From assembly GCA_035771165.1 (NCBI GenBank), contig JAWNZC010000003.1, positions 62,001 to 126,000 on the forward strand: a DNA stretch of 64,000 bases, written 5' to 3'. The notes under the pieces are model-generated. The model was not told where the DNA came from, searched no databases, and saw only the letters and a list, made by a program, of their open reading frames with translations. Both the position numbers and the translations under genes were made by a program. Of this stretch, positions 1 to 9,669 are shown one piece after another. The DNA comes from Paragorgia papillata. Its lineage: Eukaryota > Cnidaria > Anthozoa > Scleralcyonacea > Coralliidae. Every line of letters begins with the position of its first letter. The first letter of the stretch is position 1.

Positions 1-178
1 TCGTGAAGTAATAAATGTTATCGTAGTCTTGTGGTTCCTCTGGTTTTCTCACCACTTGAAAATAAATTTGTGCATAAATATTATATTTTCCTACATCTGA
101 AATATAGATATAGGAATTGTTGGCAAATATGCCAGGTGCAATGTCCCAATGATTTGCTGGACCACATGCTCATTGGAA
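1..178 (-). pseudogene. Right part of a TNF-like pseudo-exon cut by the window edge
   Basis: Identical to 24630-24807, the 5' half of the damaged TNF-homology exon described at 24435-24807. On the minus strand it shows the acceptor (tract ending aatatag), then after a 2-nt frame break the residues NNSYIYISDVGKYNIYAQIY, the first beta-strand pair of the fold. Its presence at base 1 argues that the tandem array extends left of the window. Confidence 0.75.
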
Positions 179-262
179 CTATATTAAAAGGGGAATCTTC
201 CCAGTGGCCTGTGCGATCCATTATAGTTGTCTAATTTGAAAGAACTATTGAAGTGATACATT

Positions 263-598
263 AAACCATTTTACAACTTTTGAATATCTCGCTTCGTTCT
301 TAAGATATTTTAATTTGTTTGATGTGCAAATCCGATAATCATGACGTCATTGTGTGACACAGCATCACAAAATCACATGTATCTTGTTGAGTAATGCACA
401 AGATCACCTGAAGCTGAGAGTGTGCGTAGAAACTTGGTACATATTTTGTTTTTGTTGAAAACTCTAAACGATACACATGATTTTGTGATGCTATCACACA
501 AACACAATGGCGTCATGATTATCTGATTTGCATATCAAAAAATTTACTGCATATATCGAGAAGGAAGCGAGTTATACAAAAGTTGTAAAAAGGAATTT
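263..598. repeat. Foldback repeat, about 120-bp arms
   Basis: The left arm (about 263-385) and right arm (about 470-598) are imperfect inverted copies. Matching blocks include acaacttttgaatatctcgc with its complement near 575-595, and the atcatgacgtcatt block with its complement near 512. Each arm holds a CRE-like core, intact (TGACGTCA) in the left arm and mutated in the right. No coding potential was seen. A second copy is at 24892-25227. Confidence 0.75.
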
Positions 599-620
599 TT
601 TTACGATTTCTAATTGATCT

Positions 621-743
621 TTTAGCGTGGCTGCTCCAAAACTTTGGAACGAACTTTCGAAAGAAATACGTGATATTTCATCTCTTAGTGTTTTTAAAAC
701 TAATCTTAAAACTCATCTTTTTCAGTTAGTTTTTAATATCTAG
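621..743 (+). pseudogene. C-terminal tail of a non-LTR retrotransposon reverse transcriptase
   Basis: One frame reads FSVAAPKLWNELSKEIRDIS followed by LSVFKTNLKTHLFQ and a TAG at 741-743. The pattern xxAAPKLWNxLPxxIR...FKxxLKTHLF is the usual end of LINE ORF2 proteins, such as CR1/L2-like elements of invertebrates. Only about 40 residues remain, with no palm or fingers motifs upstream, so this is a 5'-truncated dead copy. The second copy is at 25250-25372. Confidence 0.8.
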
Positions 744-754
744 GTGTTTTACTA

Positions 755-1536
755 TTAAAGTGCTTATAAACCCAAAATGGGTTTTTGGTGATTCGAATAG
801 AGCATAAAAAGTTAGTTAATAAGTTCTACATTGGTTTTTGCGTTAGAATTTTAGTTTCGGAGATATAACGGGTCAAACATGCAAATTTTGCCATTTTTTG
901 AAAAAAAGTTGCGCACCCAAAATAACACCCAGAGGCCTGGATCCCAGGAACCCATCTTCATGAACAATATAGACTATATATTGTGAATCGCCGACAAGTG
1001 AAGAGTTTTTCTCGAAAAATGCCCGAACGGTGTGTCGCTTATGGGTGTTCGAACATTGCAGATACCAGAAAAGGTATTTTTATATATCAGGCGTAAAATG
1101 TATCTGATATATAAAAATGTATCTGATATATAAAAATACCTTTTCTAGTATCTTTTTGGAATGATAGCTCGCCCGTAGCAGCTAAACGAAGGACGAAATG
1201 GGTGAACTTCAGTCGACGAAGACGAGACAAATGGACGCCTGATATAAAAAAATACCTTTTCTGGTATCTGCAATGTTCGAACACCCATAAGCGACACACC
1301 ATTAGGCATTTTTCGAGAAAAACTCTTCACTTGTCGGCGATTCACAATATAATGTCTATATTGTTGATGAAGATCTGGGTGTTATTTTGGGCGCGCGACT
1401 TTATTTCACAAAATTTGCATGTTTGATCCGTTATATCTCCGAAACTAACATTCTAACGCAAAAACTAATGTAGAACGTATTAATTAACTTTTTATGCTCT
1501 ATCCGAATCACCATTTTGGGTTTATAAGCACTTTAA
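755..1536. mobile_element. Long-armed foldback element carrying a THAP domain
   Basis: The outer ends are TTAA-AGTGCTTATAAACCC and its complement at 1516-1536. The arms, roughly 755-1090 and 1239-1536, align along nearly their full length, including the THAP start region, with the right arm inverted. TTAA at both edges could be a piggyBac-like target duplication or just palindrome sequence, since it is self-complementary. The centre (1141-1238) is unique and holds the second half of the THAP domain. Copy 2 at 25384-26169 differs by four 1-bp insertions clustered in its right half. Confidence 0.85.
1019..1235 (+). pseudogene. THAP zinc-finger domain fragment, transposon derived
   Basis: From ATG 1019 the frame reads MPERCVAYGCSNIADTRKGI, a typical THAP N-terminus (C-x-x-x-G-C after MP). 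After a disrupted stretch of repeated atctgatatataaaaat, the second half appears as VAAKRRTKWVNFSRRRRDKW followed by TPD. This matches the THAP pattern in which W and the basic run precede the C-x2-H pair, which is absent here. THAP domains are DNA-binding domains of P-element-like transposases. The 3' zinc ligands and any catalytic domain are missing, so this is a relic. Confidence 0.8.
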
Positions 1537-1542
1537 ATTCTA

Positions 1543-1596
1543 CCCAGAGCCTTCGCGGCCAAAGCTGAAACGAAAGCCTGGGCCGCGAAGGCTCTG
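1543..1596. repeat. Small hairpin repeat CCCAGAGCC...GGCTCTG
   Basis: A stem of 18 bases (cagagccttcgcggcc and complement) surrounds a loop of about 18 bases, followed by gaacgagattg. Related arms with the same CCAGAGCC / GGCTCTGGGAACGAGATTG ends are seen at 10792-10842 and, as single arms, near 7690-7770, 1938-1962 and 24386-24420. This looks like a short interspersed hairpin family. Copy 2 is at 26176-26229. Confidence 0.6.
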
Positions 1597-1962
1597 AGAA
1601 CGAGATTGCAAAGAAACAACCACTGATCTCGAAAGAAGACTGGATCGAGTAACTATGAAAAAATGAGGCCATTTACGTAGTCGATAAGCCTTCTGTTGGT
1701 TTATAATTTATATGATATTACCATATACAAAGTAGAATAATTTTGTTATAAAAAAGACCTAGAAAGCACATAAGAAGGCCAAAAGGTATTATTATCGCAA
1801 CGTTAGGCCTTTTAGAAATCGGATTTTCTACCACCCGTATTCAGTAGGATACTCTATCCCGTCTTCTTTTAAGATCAGTGTAAACAACGATAACACCTAC
1901 TTCGTATTTTTTGAGCCTAGGACACCCCGCCGCGCGGGAGTATGTTTGGCTTTGGGTACGAG

Positions 1963-2757
1963 CATGGGCTTTAGGAAAGGCTCTATGTGGCTCGAGTGAA
2001 AAGTTGTTTCAGCATACGATTGTTAACAAAAAATTGTGTACTTGTCTTACCATAATGTTCAATGAACTTCCTTGTATATGATCCGTAGTTGTCTATGGTA
2101 GCTTGAAATACGCCACAATAGATTTGCCTTCGACTTGAATTTTAAACGGCCATGTTTACTAGGCCCAATCCTTCAAACTGTCATACGGCTTACGCGTACT
2201 AATTAATGACGTCACACGTCCGCTGGAAAGTCCAAAAAATAAGAGGGTAGGATCTTTGATTTTTCATCGTCATGAGCGGGATGAAGCGACACTACCATAT
2301 ATGGCACAAACGTGTCTCCAACTTCCATATATGGAAACAACCTGTCCCCTGCCCCAATCCACCTAGCAACTCGCGTTTATTCTGACGTCAGAACCTTCAT
2401 CCTGCTCTTGACGATTGGAACAGATCACATGGTATGTAATCCAGATAGCTGATTGGTTTAGAAGAGTACCACACCCACTTTGATCCTACCCTCTCAATTC
2501 TTAATATTTTAGTACGCGTATTAAGCCTAGTAAACATGGCCGTTCAAAATTCAAGTCGAAGGGTATTCGGTGAATTTATAGAAAGACTGCATGCAAAGCT
2601 ATTGTAGCGTATTTCAAGCTACCATAGACAGCTACGGATCGTATACAAGGAAGTTCATTGAACATTAAGGTAAGAAAAATGCACAATTTTTTGTTAACAA
2701 TCGTATGCTGAAACAACTTTTCACTCGAGCCACATAGAGCCTTTCCTAAAGCCCATG
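1963..2757. mobile_element. 795-bp TIR element (CATGGGCTTTAGG ends) with 7-bp target duplication
   Basis: The left terminus is CATGGGCTTTAGGAAAGGC and the right terminus is its complement, with arms of about 200 bp (to near 2165 and from near 2520). GTACGAG lies directly before (1956-1962) and after (2758-2764), a 7-bp target duplication (8 bp if the last base is counted). The disrupted target is the repeat also seen intact near 24408-24424. Each arm contains a short coding-like stretch starting ATGGCCGTT and reading ATIDNYGSYTRKFIEH before a gtaag donor-like site, perhaps a 5' transposase exon. TSD length suggests hAT or P superfamily. Copy 2 is at 26596-27390. Confidence 0.8.
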
Positions 2758-2781
2758 GTACGAGATTGCTTCTGTACTATA

Positions 2782-3634
2782 CAGTAAAAACCCGCGTATA
2801 AGAACCTAGTGATTTAAGAAGCTACAGGCTGAAATGTGGAATTTTGATGGTCAAAATTTGGGACTTTAATTGAGAAATTTACTCCAATTAACTACATCTT
2901 ATTCAAAAAATCATAAGCATTACTTTTATTGATGAAAATACAGTTGAAGCGGCCAAATCATTGTCATTCTGCCTGTCGTAACAATACACCATATCAACTT
3001 TTGAAAAAAAATTAAGAACCTATTAAGAATCTAATCAGCCTGAATTGTGAAAATCTACCCCAAAATATAAGAACCTGTTCAGCCTGACTTCGAAAAATCT
3101 TTATACGCGGGTTTTTACCAGTGAACTGTATATAACCTGGAACGCTAATTCCATAAGAAAGTCCCTATGATTTGCTGAAGCCAATATGGCGGCTATAAAC
3201 AGCCCGTTTAAGATAAGTTTCTGGATGCTCGGAAATGAATTTTTAACAGCATCTAAGCTTTTCTCAAATAAATGATGCCAAAATATCTCTGAACCCTTTC
3301 CGTAAAGTCTACTAACACAGAAAAACCAAAAATTTTCGCGCGGTCTTTTCATGTTGTTCGTCTTGTACGTGTGATATTTCGGTTGCTTATTAACCATTTT
3401 TTATTTTAAGCACATTTATTTAAAGCTCTTTTGTCCTAGTTTAATATATGCAGAAATTGGCAAGTGCTTAACAAAAAGAAAATGGCAAAATTTATCGATT
3501 TTCAAACTATATTTTTCGACGCCATTTTGTAAAAAGGGACTGGGGCAACCTGCAAAATCATCACTCATGGGTGGCTTCAAAGATGGCGGCGGAGTTAGCG
3601 TTCCAGGTTATATACAGTTCACTGGTTTTTACTG
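2782..3634. mobile_element. MITE with CAGTAAAAACCCGCGTAT ends, hosting a nested MITE
   Basis: The left end is CAGTAAAAACCCGCGTATAA. The right end reads ttatacgcgggtttttac and is completed after the inner insertion by tttttactg at 3634. TA flanks both sides (2780-2781, 3635-3636), as for Tc1/mariner/pogo-type elements; the TIR resembles pogo/Tigger MITEs, which is inference. It sits against the stop codon of the TNF-like exon: on the minus strand, its terminal CAGTAA supplies a glutamine codon and TAA. Copy 2 is at 27415-28267. Confidence 0.8.
3119..3624. mobile_element. hAT-type MITE nested in another MITE, 8-bp TSD
   Basis: The termini CAGTGAACTGTATATAACC and complement begin with the CAGTG typical of hAT TIRs. 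The 8-bp GTTTTTAC lies immediately before (3111-3118) and after (3625-3632). It interrupts the right TIR of the 2782-3634 element, so it is the younger insertion. The 506-bp interior has a minus-strand open frame of about 90 codons without recognisable domains, probably chance. Copy 2 is at 27752-28257. Confidence 0.88.
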
Positions 3635-4032
3635 TATTCGGAATGCACCGAAGTAACTGGCAGTGTTGCCTCTGTTGATAAACCGCAGTTGTTTCGGATT
3701 AACAGAGACATACACTACATCTCCCCATGCCAACGCATGTATGCCAGAGGCATACAAAGTAAAAAAAAAAGACTCCTTCCCTGCCAAAGGGTTTGTCATT
3801 ACCGCCCGAAATAAGGTTGTCGTCTCGCCTTTCCTATTTCGTCGTAACACAAAAATTACGAAGTACGTGTTATCGTACTCCGCCCGTGCCTCTCTAACAA
3901 CGGCAAAGTATAATTGAAAATATATATAATATGTTCCTACATCTAAAAAATAGATGTAGGAATCGTTCTTAACTACTGACATTCCAGGCGTGCAGTGGCC
4001 CAATGAGTCAGCTGACCATATGTCCAGTGGAA
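3629..4032 (-). CDS. Terminal exon of a TNF-superfamily ligand-like gene (TNF homology domain)
   Basis: Read on the minus strand, a pyrimidine tract ending aatatag (acceptor) is followed at 4032 by an open frame to TAA 3629-3631. Recognisable TNF-homology features in order are GMSVVKNDSYIYFLDVGTYY then IYFQLYF (strands A to C), FTLYASGIHALAWGDVVYVS (strands E-F), and INRGNTASYFGAFRI at the end, matching the conserved C-terminal SYFGxFxL of TNF ligands. Such ligands are trimeric type II membrane proteins that bind TNF receptors in apoptosis and immunity. The exon starts with two bases of a split codon, so at least one unseen middle exon must link it to the anchor exon at 18181-18309. The stop is provided by an adjoining MITE, adding one Gln. 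No frame breaks were seen; a processed relic cannot be excluded. Confidence 0.72.
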
Positions 4033-4176
4033 CTATATTAAAAGGGGAAAAGAAGCGAAAATTTAATATTGGTTAGGTCATCTTGTATAAGACACATGTC
4101 ATGGAATTGAAAATAGTTATACTTGATACAAAAAAGGTCAAAAAACATAAATTAAAAATAGATAAAAATTGTCCTC

Positions 4177-4602
4177 TTAAAATGTTGTAAAGTATAGGCA
4201 AGTTCTTGATATCTTCAGATTTCGTTCTAAGACCTTAACAATTAGCTCTTCGCTTTTGGATCTAATAGATCTAAAATTCTTCTTCTTACGAGTACTATCA
4301 TGCTGAACATCCCACGCACCGGTCATGATGCGGAAAGTAACACTGTCTATTTCGATATGATTATTAACTACCTTGTACATATAAATACGACGCTGAGCCG
4401 AGCGCCTAATCTTAAGATCTAACCAGTTCAGGGTTTTTAGATTATCAGTCGTAGATGAATATACAGATCGCTCAAGAATCAATTTACCAGCCTTATTTTG
4501 CATTGATTGTATTAACAAGTTCATCAAAGCAGCATTATTCTTATAACCCCAAAATATACGTTTGTATATTCCAGGACTGGCAGAACCATGGTATACTAAC
4601 AA
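4177..4602 (-). pseudogene. LINE reverse transcriptase C-terminal fragment
   Basis: A 141-codon minus-strand frame contains LIQSMQNKAGKLILERSVYS, then LNWLDLKIRR, then RRIYMYKVVNNHIE. This is the familiar region downstream of the LINE RT catalytic core (LQ.R..R.I....L..L.WL....R......YK). No YADD box or endonuclease is present. It lies in the putative intron of the TNF-like gene on the same strand. Copy 2 at 28810-29235 differs by one base (a Lys/Asn change). Confidence 0.8.
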
Positions 4603-4702
4603 ACGTTTACCTGGTATGTAAATGAAGAAGATGCTTGACGCGTTTTAATAAGTCTAATCTTTGCCCAGCTTTAGATTAAATGAAGTCGATGATAATATGC
4701 CG

Positions 4703-5415
4703 ACCGGTGTAAGGAACTGATTTGAACGTTCATACGCTTTTGAACAACTTGCATTACTGACACCCTACAAATAATAGAGATGGTAGGAGACTGCTTACCG
4801 GCCGATCTCGATAATATTGCTCTAAATTCGCTTCAAATGCTCCCATCGCTCCAAAACTTCACTCATCCACTGATCGACCACAATTTATTACATAATTATT
4901 ACATAATTTAGCTCAAAGGCGCCGCTCGGGAAAAGGCTCAACAGAAATATACGCGTGCACAAATGGTTTAAAGTGGCTCAGCGACTCAGATCAAAATATA
5001 GTAACGTTTGATTACTGCCGAAATTATTGAACGTGGATTTCTAACGTTTCGAACGAATGCCTTACGTTCAATAATTTTGGCAGTACTCAAACCTTACTAT
5101 ATTTTGAGTCGCTGAGCCACTTTAAGCCAAGCCTTTTTCCGAGCGCCTTTGAGCTAAATTCTGTCGAATTTACCTTTCGAAGTTGGTCGCCTCTTCGAGT
5201 GTGGTCGATCAGTGGATAGTCTAACTATCTAACTTCCTTTGAGTGAAGTGGAGATATGGGAGCATTTGAAGCGAATTTAGAGCAATATTATCGAGATCGG
5301 CAGATAAGCAGTCTGACTCTCCTACCTTCTCTATTATTTGTAAGGTGTCAGTATTAAATGCGAGTTGTTCAAAGGCCTATGAACGTTGAAATTTAACCAG
5401 TTTCCTTACACGGAC
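4703..5415. repeat. Foldback element, arms about 180-200 bp, palindromic core
   Basis: The outer arms pair gaccggtgtaaggaactga with its complement near 5398-5413, continuing through the ctcgataatattgctctaaa block and the tgatcgaccac block. The inner region is also inverted: gctcagcgactca (4978-4990) with its complement at 5104-5117, and gctcaaaggcgc with its complement. The element is thus close to a full-length palindrome with imperfect stems. No gene was seen. Copy 2 is at 29336-30048. Confidence 0.8.
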
Positions 5416-5813
5416 AAATCAACAAATTAACACGCAAAGATAAAAGGTAAGCATTTATTTCATATTTTACAAGCTTTAAGCCTGAGTCACTTCGTTATAA
5501 TAACCGTTGAAAATAGAGTAAACTCATAGTTTGAGCTTGGGGCACTTGTGGTCACTCCTGCATGAAAATCCGCCATGATGAAACATCAGTATTTGAGTTG
5601 TAACGTTAGAAGTGCCGTTTGTTCCATCACAGGTGGCCCGAGTAATTACAATTTACAGCAAGGTACTTAGACTAGCTCCGAGTCTCTCTTTCTCTCGTGG
5701 AAGAAAGAAGAGTGAGACTTGTTAAACTGGAAGGAAATCGAATCTCATCGTGGGAAAAGCATTAACGCATGACGTGACACGTGAGCTCTAAACAATGTCC
5801 GCTCCACATGGGA

Positions 5814-6155
5814 CAATAGCGAAGCGCACAGTTACTATTTATAGACGATTTAAAATTCTTTTCTGTGCATATAAATTAGCCCCTCTAACCTCGCTTTAGG
5901 GTAAAGATTCTTTTGAATTTCGCACATGAAAACGAGTTCAGAGGCGCTAATTTGTATGCACATAAAAGAATATTAATTTGGCAACCATTTATGAATAAGG
6001 TCAATAGGCCTAAACTCAGACAAACAAAAACAAATTTTAATCTCAAATGAATCATTATGAATGCTAAAGACAAAATTTCTAGTGTTGAAAATGCAAGAAT
6101 ATATTACAGACTCAGAAAAACATTAATTTGACGTCATTTGCGCGCTTCGCTATTG
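5814..6155. mobile_element. MITE with CAATAGCGAAGCGC ends and hairpin core
   Basis: CAATAGCGAAGCGCA at 5814 pairs with GCGCGCTTCGCTATTG near 6140-6155. Inside, tgcatataaattagcccctc pairs with its complement near 5947-5966. A sibling of the inner hairpin is at 7201-7386 and a fragment near 15900-16000 shares the aaatttgtttttgtttgtc part. It is non-coding. Copy 2 is at 30447-30788. Confidence 0.65.
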
Positions 6156-6260
6156 CCAAAAGTGATAATACGCCAACTAAGCCAACCCAACTAAGCCAAA
6201 ACTAAGCCAATAATACGCCAACTAAGCCAACCCAACTAAGCCATACTATAGGTCCCCACA
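6156..6260. repeat. Short degenerate tandem repeat of CTAAGCCAA
   Basis: Words such as aatacgccaactaagcca and acccaactaagcca recur several times in about 85 bases. A poly-G run of about 11 occurs nearby at 6371-6382. No function is evident, and 6261-6960 holds nothing else I recognise. Confidence 0.55.
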
Positions 6261-6961
6261 TATAGAACTTAGACGCTGATTGGTCCAAATGATTTTACGT
6301 CAGACCCAAAATTGGGTCAATGAAAATGGCGCGTAGCAAGTTTGAAAAGCCCGTATCTTGGGGCAAGTCTGGGGGGGGGGGGATCCAGGAGGAGCGATAC
6401 GGACTTTGAGAAAGTCTACACGGTACTTGGGCACTGATTGCTGAATTTTATTCCCATTTACTACATTTAGAACTTACCGTATCCTTCTGGGAAAGGACGT
6501 CGTATGTTTGTATCGTAATAACTCGTTAAATGCACCATATTCCCATGTCCTTTAAACGCCTATGAGTAATATTAGAGAAATAAATACCAGTTCTCTGGCT
6601 ATACCACTTCTCTCTCTATACTGCATGCTACGTTAAAGAAGTCGGAGTTAAGATTGTGAAGTGCCGAAAGCTCTTGGACAATTCATCAAAGCAAAATGTG
6701 GACAGAACTAATGGTAGAGGGTTTATAGACCGAAAAGGTTAAACAAATTAAAGTTGAACAATCCAATTATCGAATTGACTAAAAATAATTGATGAGAAAG
6801 ACGTCAACTATTTTTACAAGAGGTACATTAATTAATATTATTATACATTCAAACTTTATTCTCGTTCCTTATTTGTCAACATGCTCTAGTCAATTCGCAA
6901 TGTCTGGCCAGCTGTGATGTGATTTCCGCCGAATAATTGGGAGGAGTCCAGCAGCTAGTAA

Positions 6962-7025
6962 GAGGAATTTCACATTGGGCGCCATATTGAATTTTACCGC
7001 GTAGAGACCTGGGAACTAGTAAAAA
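6962..7025. repeat. Single arm of a dispersed CGCCATATTGAATTTTACCGCG repeat
   Basis: The block ggaatttcacattgg-cgccatattgaattttacc followed by gacctgggaactagt recurs at 12967-13026 and inverted at 13589-13655, with a related piece near 10893-10960. These are termini of one interspersed foldback family. Copy 2 is at about 31595-31658. Confidence 0.6.
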
Positions 7026-7200
7026 TACTTCCGCCGCGAATTTAAAATGCGAGCAAGTTTAAAGTATATTCCTCTGCCGTTAGTAAAGTCACAGCAAATT
7101 GTTTTGAATTATCTACATTATATAACCCCAGTGTTAGTCCAATTAACTACATCTTATTCAAAAATACTCGGTTTCTCATTTGTTAACTTTTCAAAAGAAC

Positions 7201-7386
7201 TATAGACCTTATTCATCAATGGCCGCCAAATTAATATTCTTTTATGTGCATACAAATTAGCCCCTCTGAACTCGTTTTCATGTGCGAAATTCAAAAGAAT
7301 CTTTACTCTAAAACGAGATTAGAGGGGCTAATTTATATGCACATAAAATAATTTTAAATCGTCGGCCATTTATGAATAAGGTCTAT
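7201..7386. mobile_element. 186-bp hairpin MITE, ATAGACCTTATTCAT ends
   Basis: ATAGACCTTATTCATC at the left end pairs with ATGAATAAGGTCTAT at the right, and almost the whole interior self-pairs (ttagcccctctgaactcg with complement near 7317-7333). TA or TAT flanks suggest a TA target. A diverged sibling in the other orientation is embedded in 5814-6155. Copy 2 is at about 31834-32021. Confidence 0.8.
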
Positions 7387-7583
7387 CATGGCACCTGCTT
7401 GCGTTGCGTGCTAGTTTCTTGTTAAAATGTCTATAAAGTGAAAAATTCGTTGGTATTTTTATTCGTTGGTATCTATATTCCGTATTTGTTTTTTAAAAAA
7501 ACTAGATTGCCAAAGATTCGGTAAGTACGTAGCTACGAGGAACGGGTTTTGTGATTGGTTATATGTGGAACAAAAGTGATCAG

Positions 7584-7671
7584 TGTTTGTGACTCGTTCT
7601 TTAAAAATCAATTCTATTGTTTTATTGTGTTTGTGACTCGTTCTTTAAAAATCAATTCTATTGTTTTGTTA
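7584..7671. repeat. 44-bp direct tandem duplication
   Basis: The sequence tgtttgtgactcgttcttta and the following bases to ttgttt occur twice back to back with a 44-bp period (7584 and 7628). No gene is associated. Confidence 0.8.
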
Positions 7672-7800
7672 TCATAAACCAATCATAAAACTTGTTCCTG
7701 CAATCTCGTTCCCAGACCCCGTGCGTGTGGTCAGCGGTACCACTCTCTACTTGGCTCTGGGATAATCCAAAACCGGAACCACAGTTTTCAGGCGATCCTC

Positions 7801-8379
7801 ACGTTGTAAACCAATAAATTTGTTGGTTACAACGCTTTAACAATCCCAATAATTTATTGCATACAACGACCAGCATTCAAGCATGACCAGTAAGTAGATT
7901 ATGTTAACTAGTGAATAGCGTCATATTCTTCGCATGATCATGTATTTCATCATATTTTTCAATGAAAGCCTTCCCCCAAACCCCCAACCATATGCCCTAA
8001 TCAAGCCTAACCAAGGATTCGTGGACTTATACAGGTCGACCTCACTCCAAAATTAAGGATTATCCTTAATTGTCAACTCTCCCAGAATTAAGGCTAATCC
8101 TTTATTTTAAATGAAACCTCACCCCCACCCCACCCCCAAACCACAACCCCCCGGAAACCCTAAACCTAATCACAAGGCCTTTTTGACAATTAAGAAATAG
8201 CCTTAATTTTGGTAGGAGATCATGTTGACTTATAACCGAAAATATTGACCATTTACTACGCGGTTGGCACTCTTTAAGTAATATGCTAATTGGTCATGCT
8301 TGAATGCTGGTCATTGCATGCAATAAATTATTGGGATTGTTAAAGCGTTGTAACCAACAAATTTATTGGTTTACAACGT
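7801..8379. mobile_element. Foldback element with about 85-bp TIRs (ACGTTGTAAACCAATAAATT)
   Basis: ACGTTGTAAACCAATAAATT at 7801 and its complement ending at 8379 are followed inward by matching blocks (tacaacgctttaacaatccc, ccagcattcaagcatgacca) on both sides. The interior includes C-rich runs (about 7970-8160) and an inverted ttaaggat/atccttaa pair. No coding region was recognised. Copy 2 is at 32435-33015. Confidence 0.8.
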
Positions 8380-8780
8380 GCGGTATGGGTGCGGTTTTGT
8401 GGTTCCGGTTTCATGTTGATGACCGCTTATCAATATATGTTCGGCTCAAACATATGGAGGGTGATGTCCGCCAATATTAATATTTACACTTTGCAATCCA
8501 ATTTGCACATTTTGTTATTGCCACAATGCATTACGACATTAAAGACTTGAATTATGACATGGACGCTTCACGTTTTGTCCTCTGTTTGCTCATTTTCGCC
8601 CCGAGTTGCGGATGTCCTGAGACATTCCATTGTGATGACGTAACATTATGCGTGGCACTCAGAACACGAATTTGGGACGTTGGAAATTAACGATAATTTA
8701 TTTCCCGCCTGAATTATAATTATTCCGTCCTTCGAAGTTCGAACATCACTATTATTGTGCGGTCTTTGCAGTATTGTAAA

Positions 8781-9576
8781 ATGGCGGAAAACCGATCAAA
8801 GTCTCACGAAGCAGCAGCGCTGTTACGACGTGCAGCAAATATTTTAACGGAGGAATCGTCATCTTCTACTCGTTCAGTGCTAGACAACACACCCAGCACA
8901 GTACCAACGTCGTCGTTGGTTTCAAACTCCATGACACCAAGGCCAAGAAGCAACAACACTACGGCTACTGGCGAGGCTACTGGCAGCCCTGCGCATTCAT
9001 CTTTACCATCGTCATCGACGGCGCTTTTACCAGCTCAACCAGCCAACCCCCTAACGTCTAATGAAGAATTTCGGCGTCTCTTTGCACCTTATAATAATGC
9101 AAATAACAGCAACATTGTACGCCAACCTCCGGCAAAGCGTGGTCGGACGAATTGTTGGGGGCCAACACGAACCTATTTCAAGCCGCATGATTCGTGGACA
9201 CACGAGTTCTTCTGTTTGGCTAACCACCAACAGAAGTGTACTCCCAACAGAGTGGAAAAGTCGAAGTTACAGAAAGCTGGTATTGGAAGAAAGCGAATTG
9301 TGTTTCAAAGAAAAGATAACTCTTCGCAAGTTAAAGCCAAGCTCGAAGAGGCTTATCCGAAACTTGGCATGGGTGGTGGATTTGAATTGTTGAGAAGCAG
9401 CGTGTCACCAAGTGATAGAGCCTCCAAAAAGTGCCTATTCCGTTCCATTTTTACGGGATTGTTCTGGTTTAGGCCAAGCAATCGCATATGTCAGACCTCT
9501 TCAGAGAGATTTAGATACAACACCACTGTCATTGCTGCCAGAAGAAGGCTGTCATGGAGGTCAGGCAATTGGGGTA
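8781..9576 (+). pseudogene. N-terminal part of an unknown transposon-associated protein
   Basis: ATG 8781 begins MAENRSKSHEAAALLRRAAN, then a Ser/Thr/Pro-rich stretch, then PAKRGRTNCWGPTRTYFKPH and HEFFCLANHQQK, and KLEEAYPKLGMGGGFELLRS. Near 9410-9425 the frame shifts, continuing as YSVPFLRDCSGLGQAIAYVR and PLQRDLDTTPLSLLPEE until a donor-like ggtaag at 9575-9580. From memory, similar segments precede HECT-type ubiquitin-ligase domains in repeated cnidarian and fish gene models; no HECT domain is visible here. The frameshift and missing downstream exons mark it as dead. Copy 2 is at 33417-34212. Confidence 0.55.
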
Positions 9577-9669
9577 AGAAAACTGTCACTTAAGCTTAAT
9601 TTTGTTTTTATTACAATTTCCAGCACTTATTGTTTCTTTATTTTCTGTAAGTTACGTTTATAGTTCATT

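Noticed and set aside
1087..1426. Open frames on both strands around 1087-1426 (for example MNFSRRRRDKWTPDIKK)
   Set aside because: They are pieces and reverse readings of the palindromized THAP element; arms produce frames on both strands without independent coding.
3663..3917. Plus-strand ORF of 84 codons opposite the TNF-like exon
   Set aside because: Shadow of the minus-strand TNF-homology frame, which alone shows family motifs.
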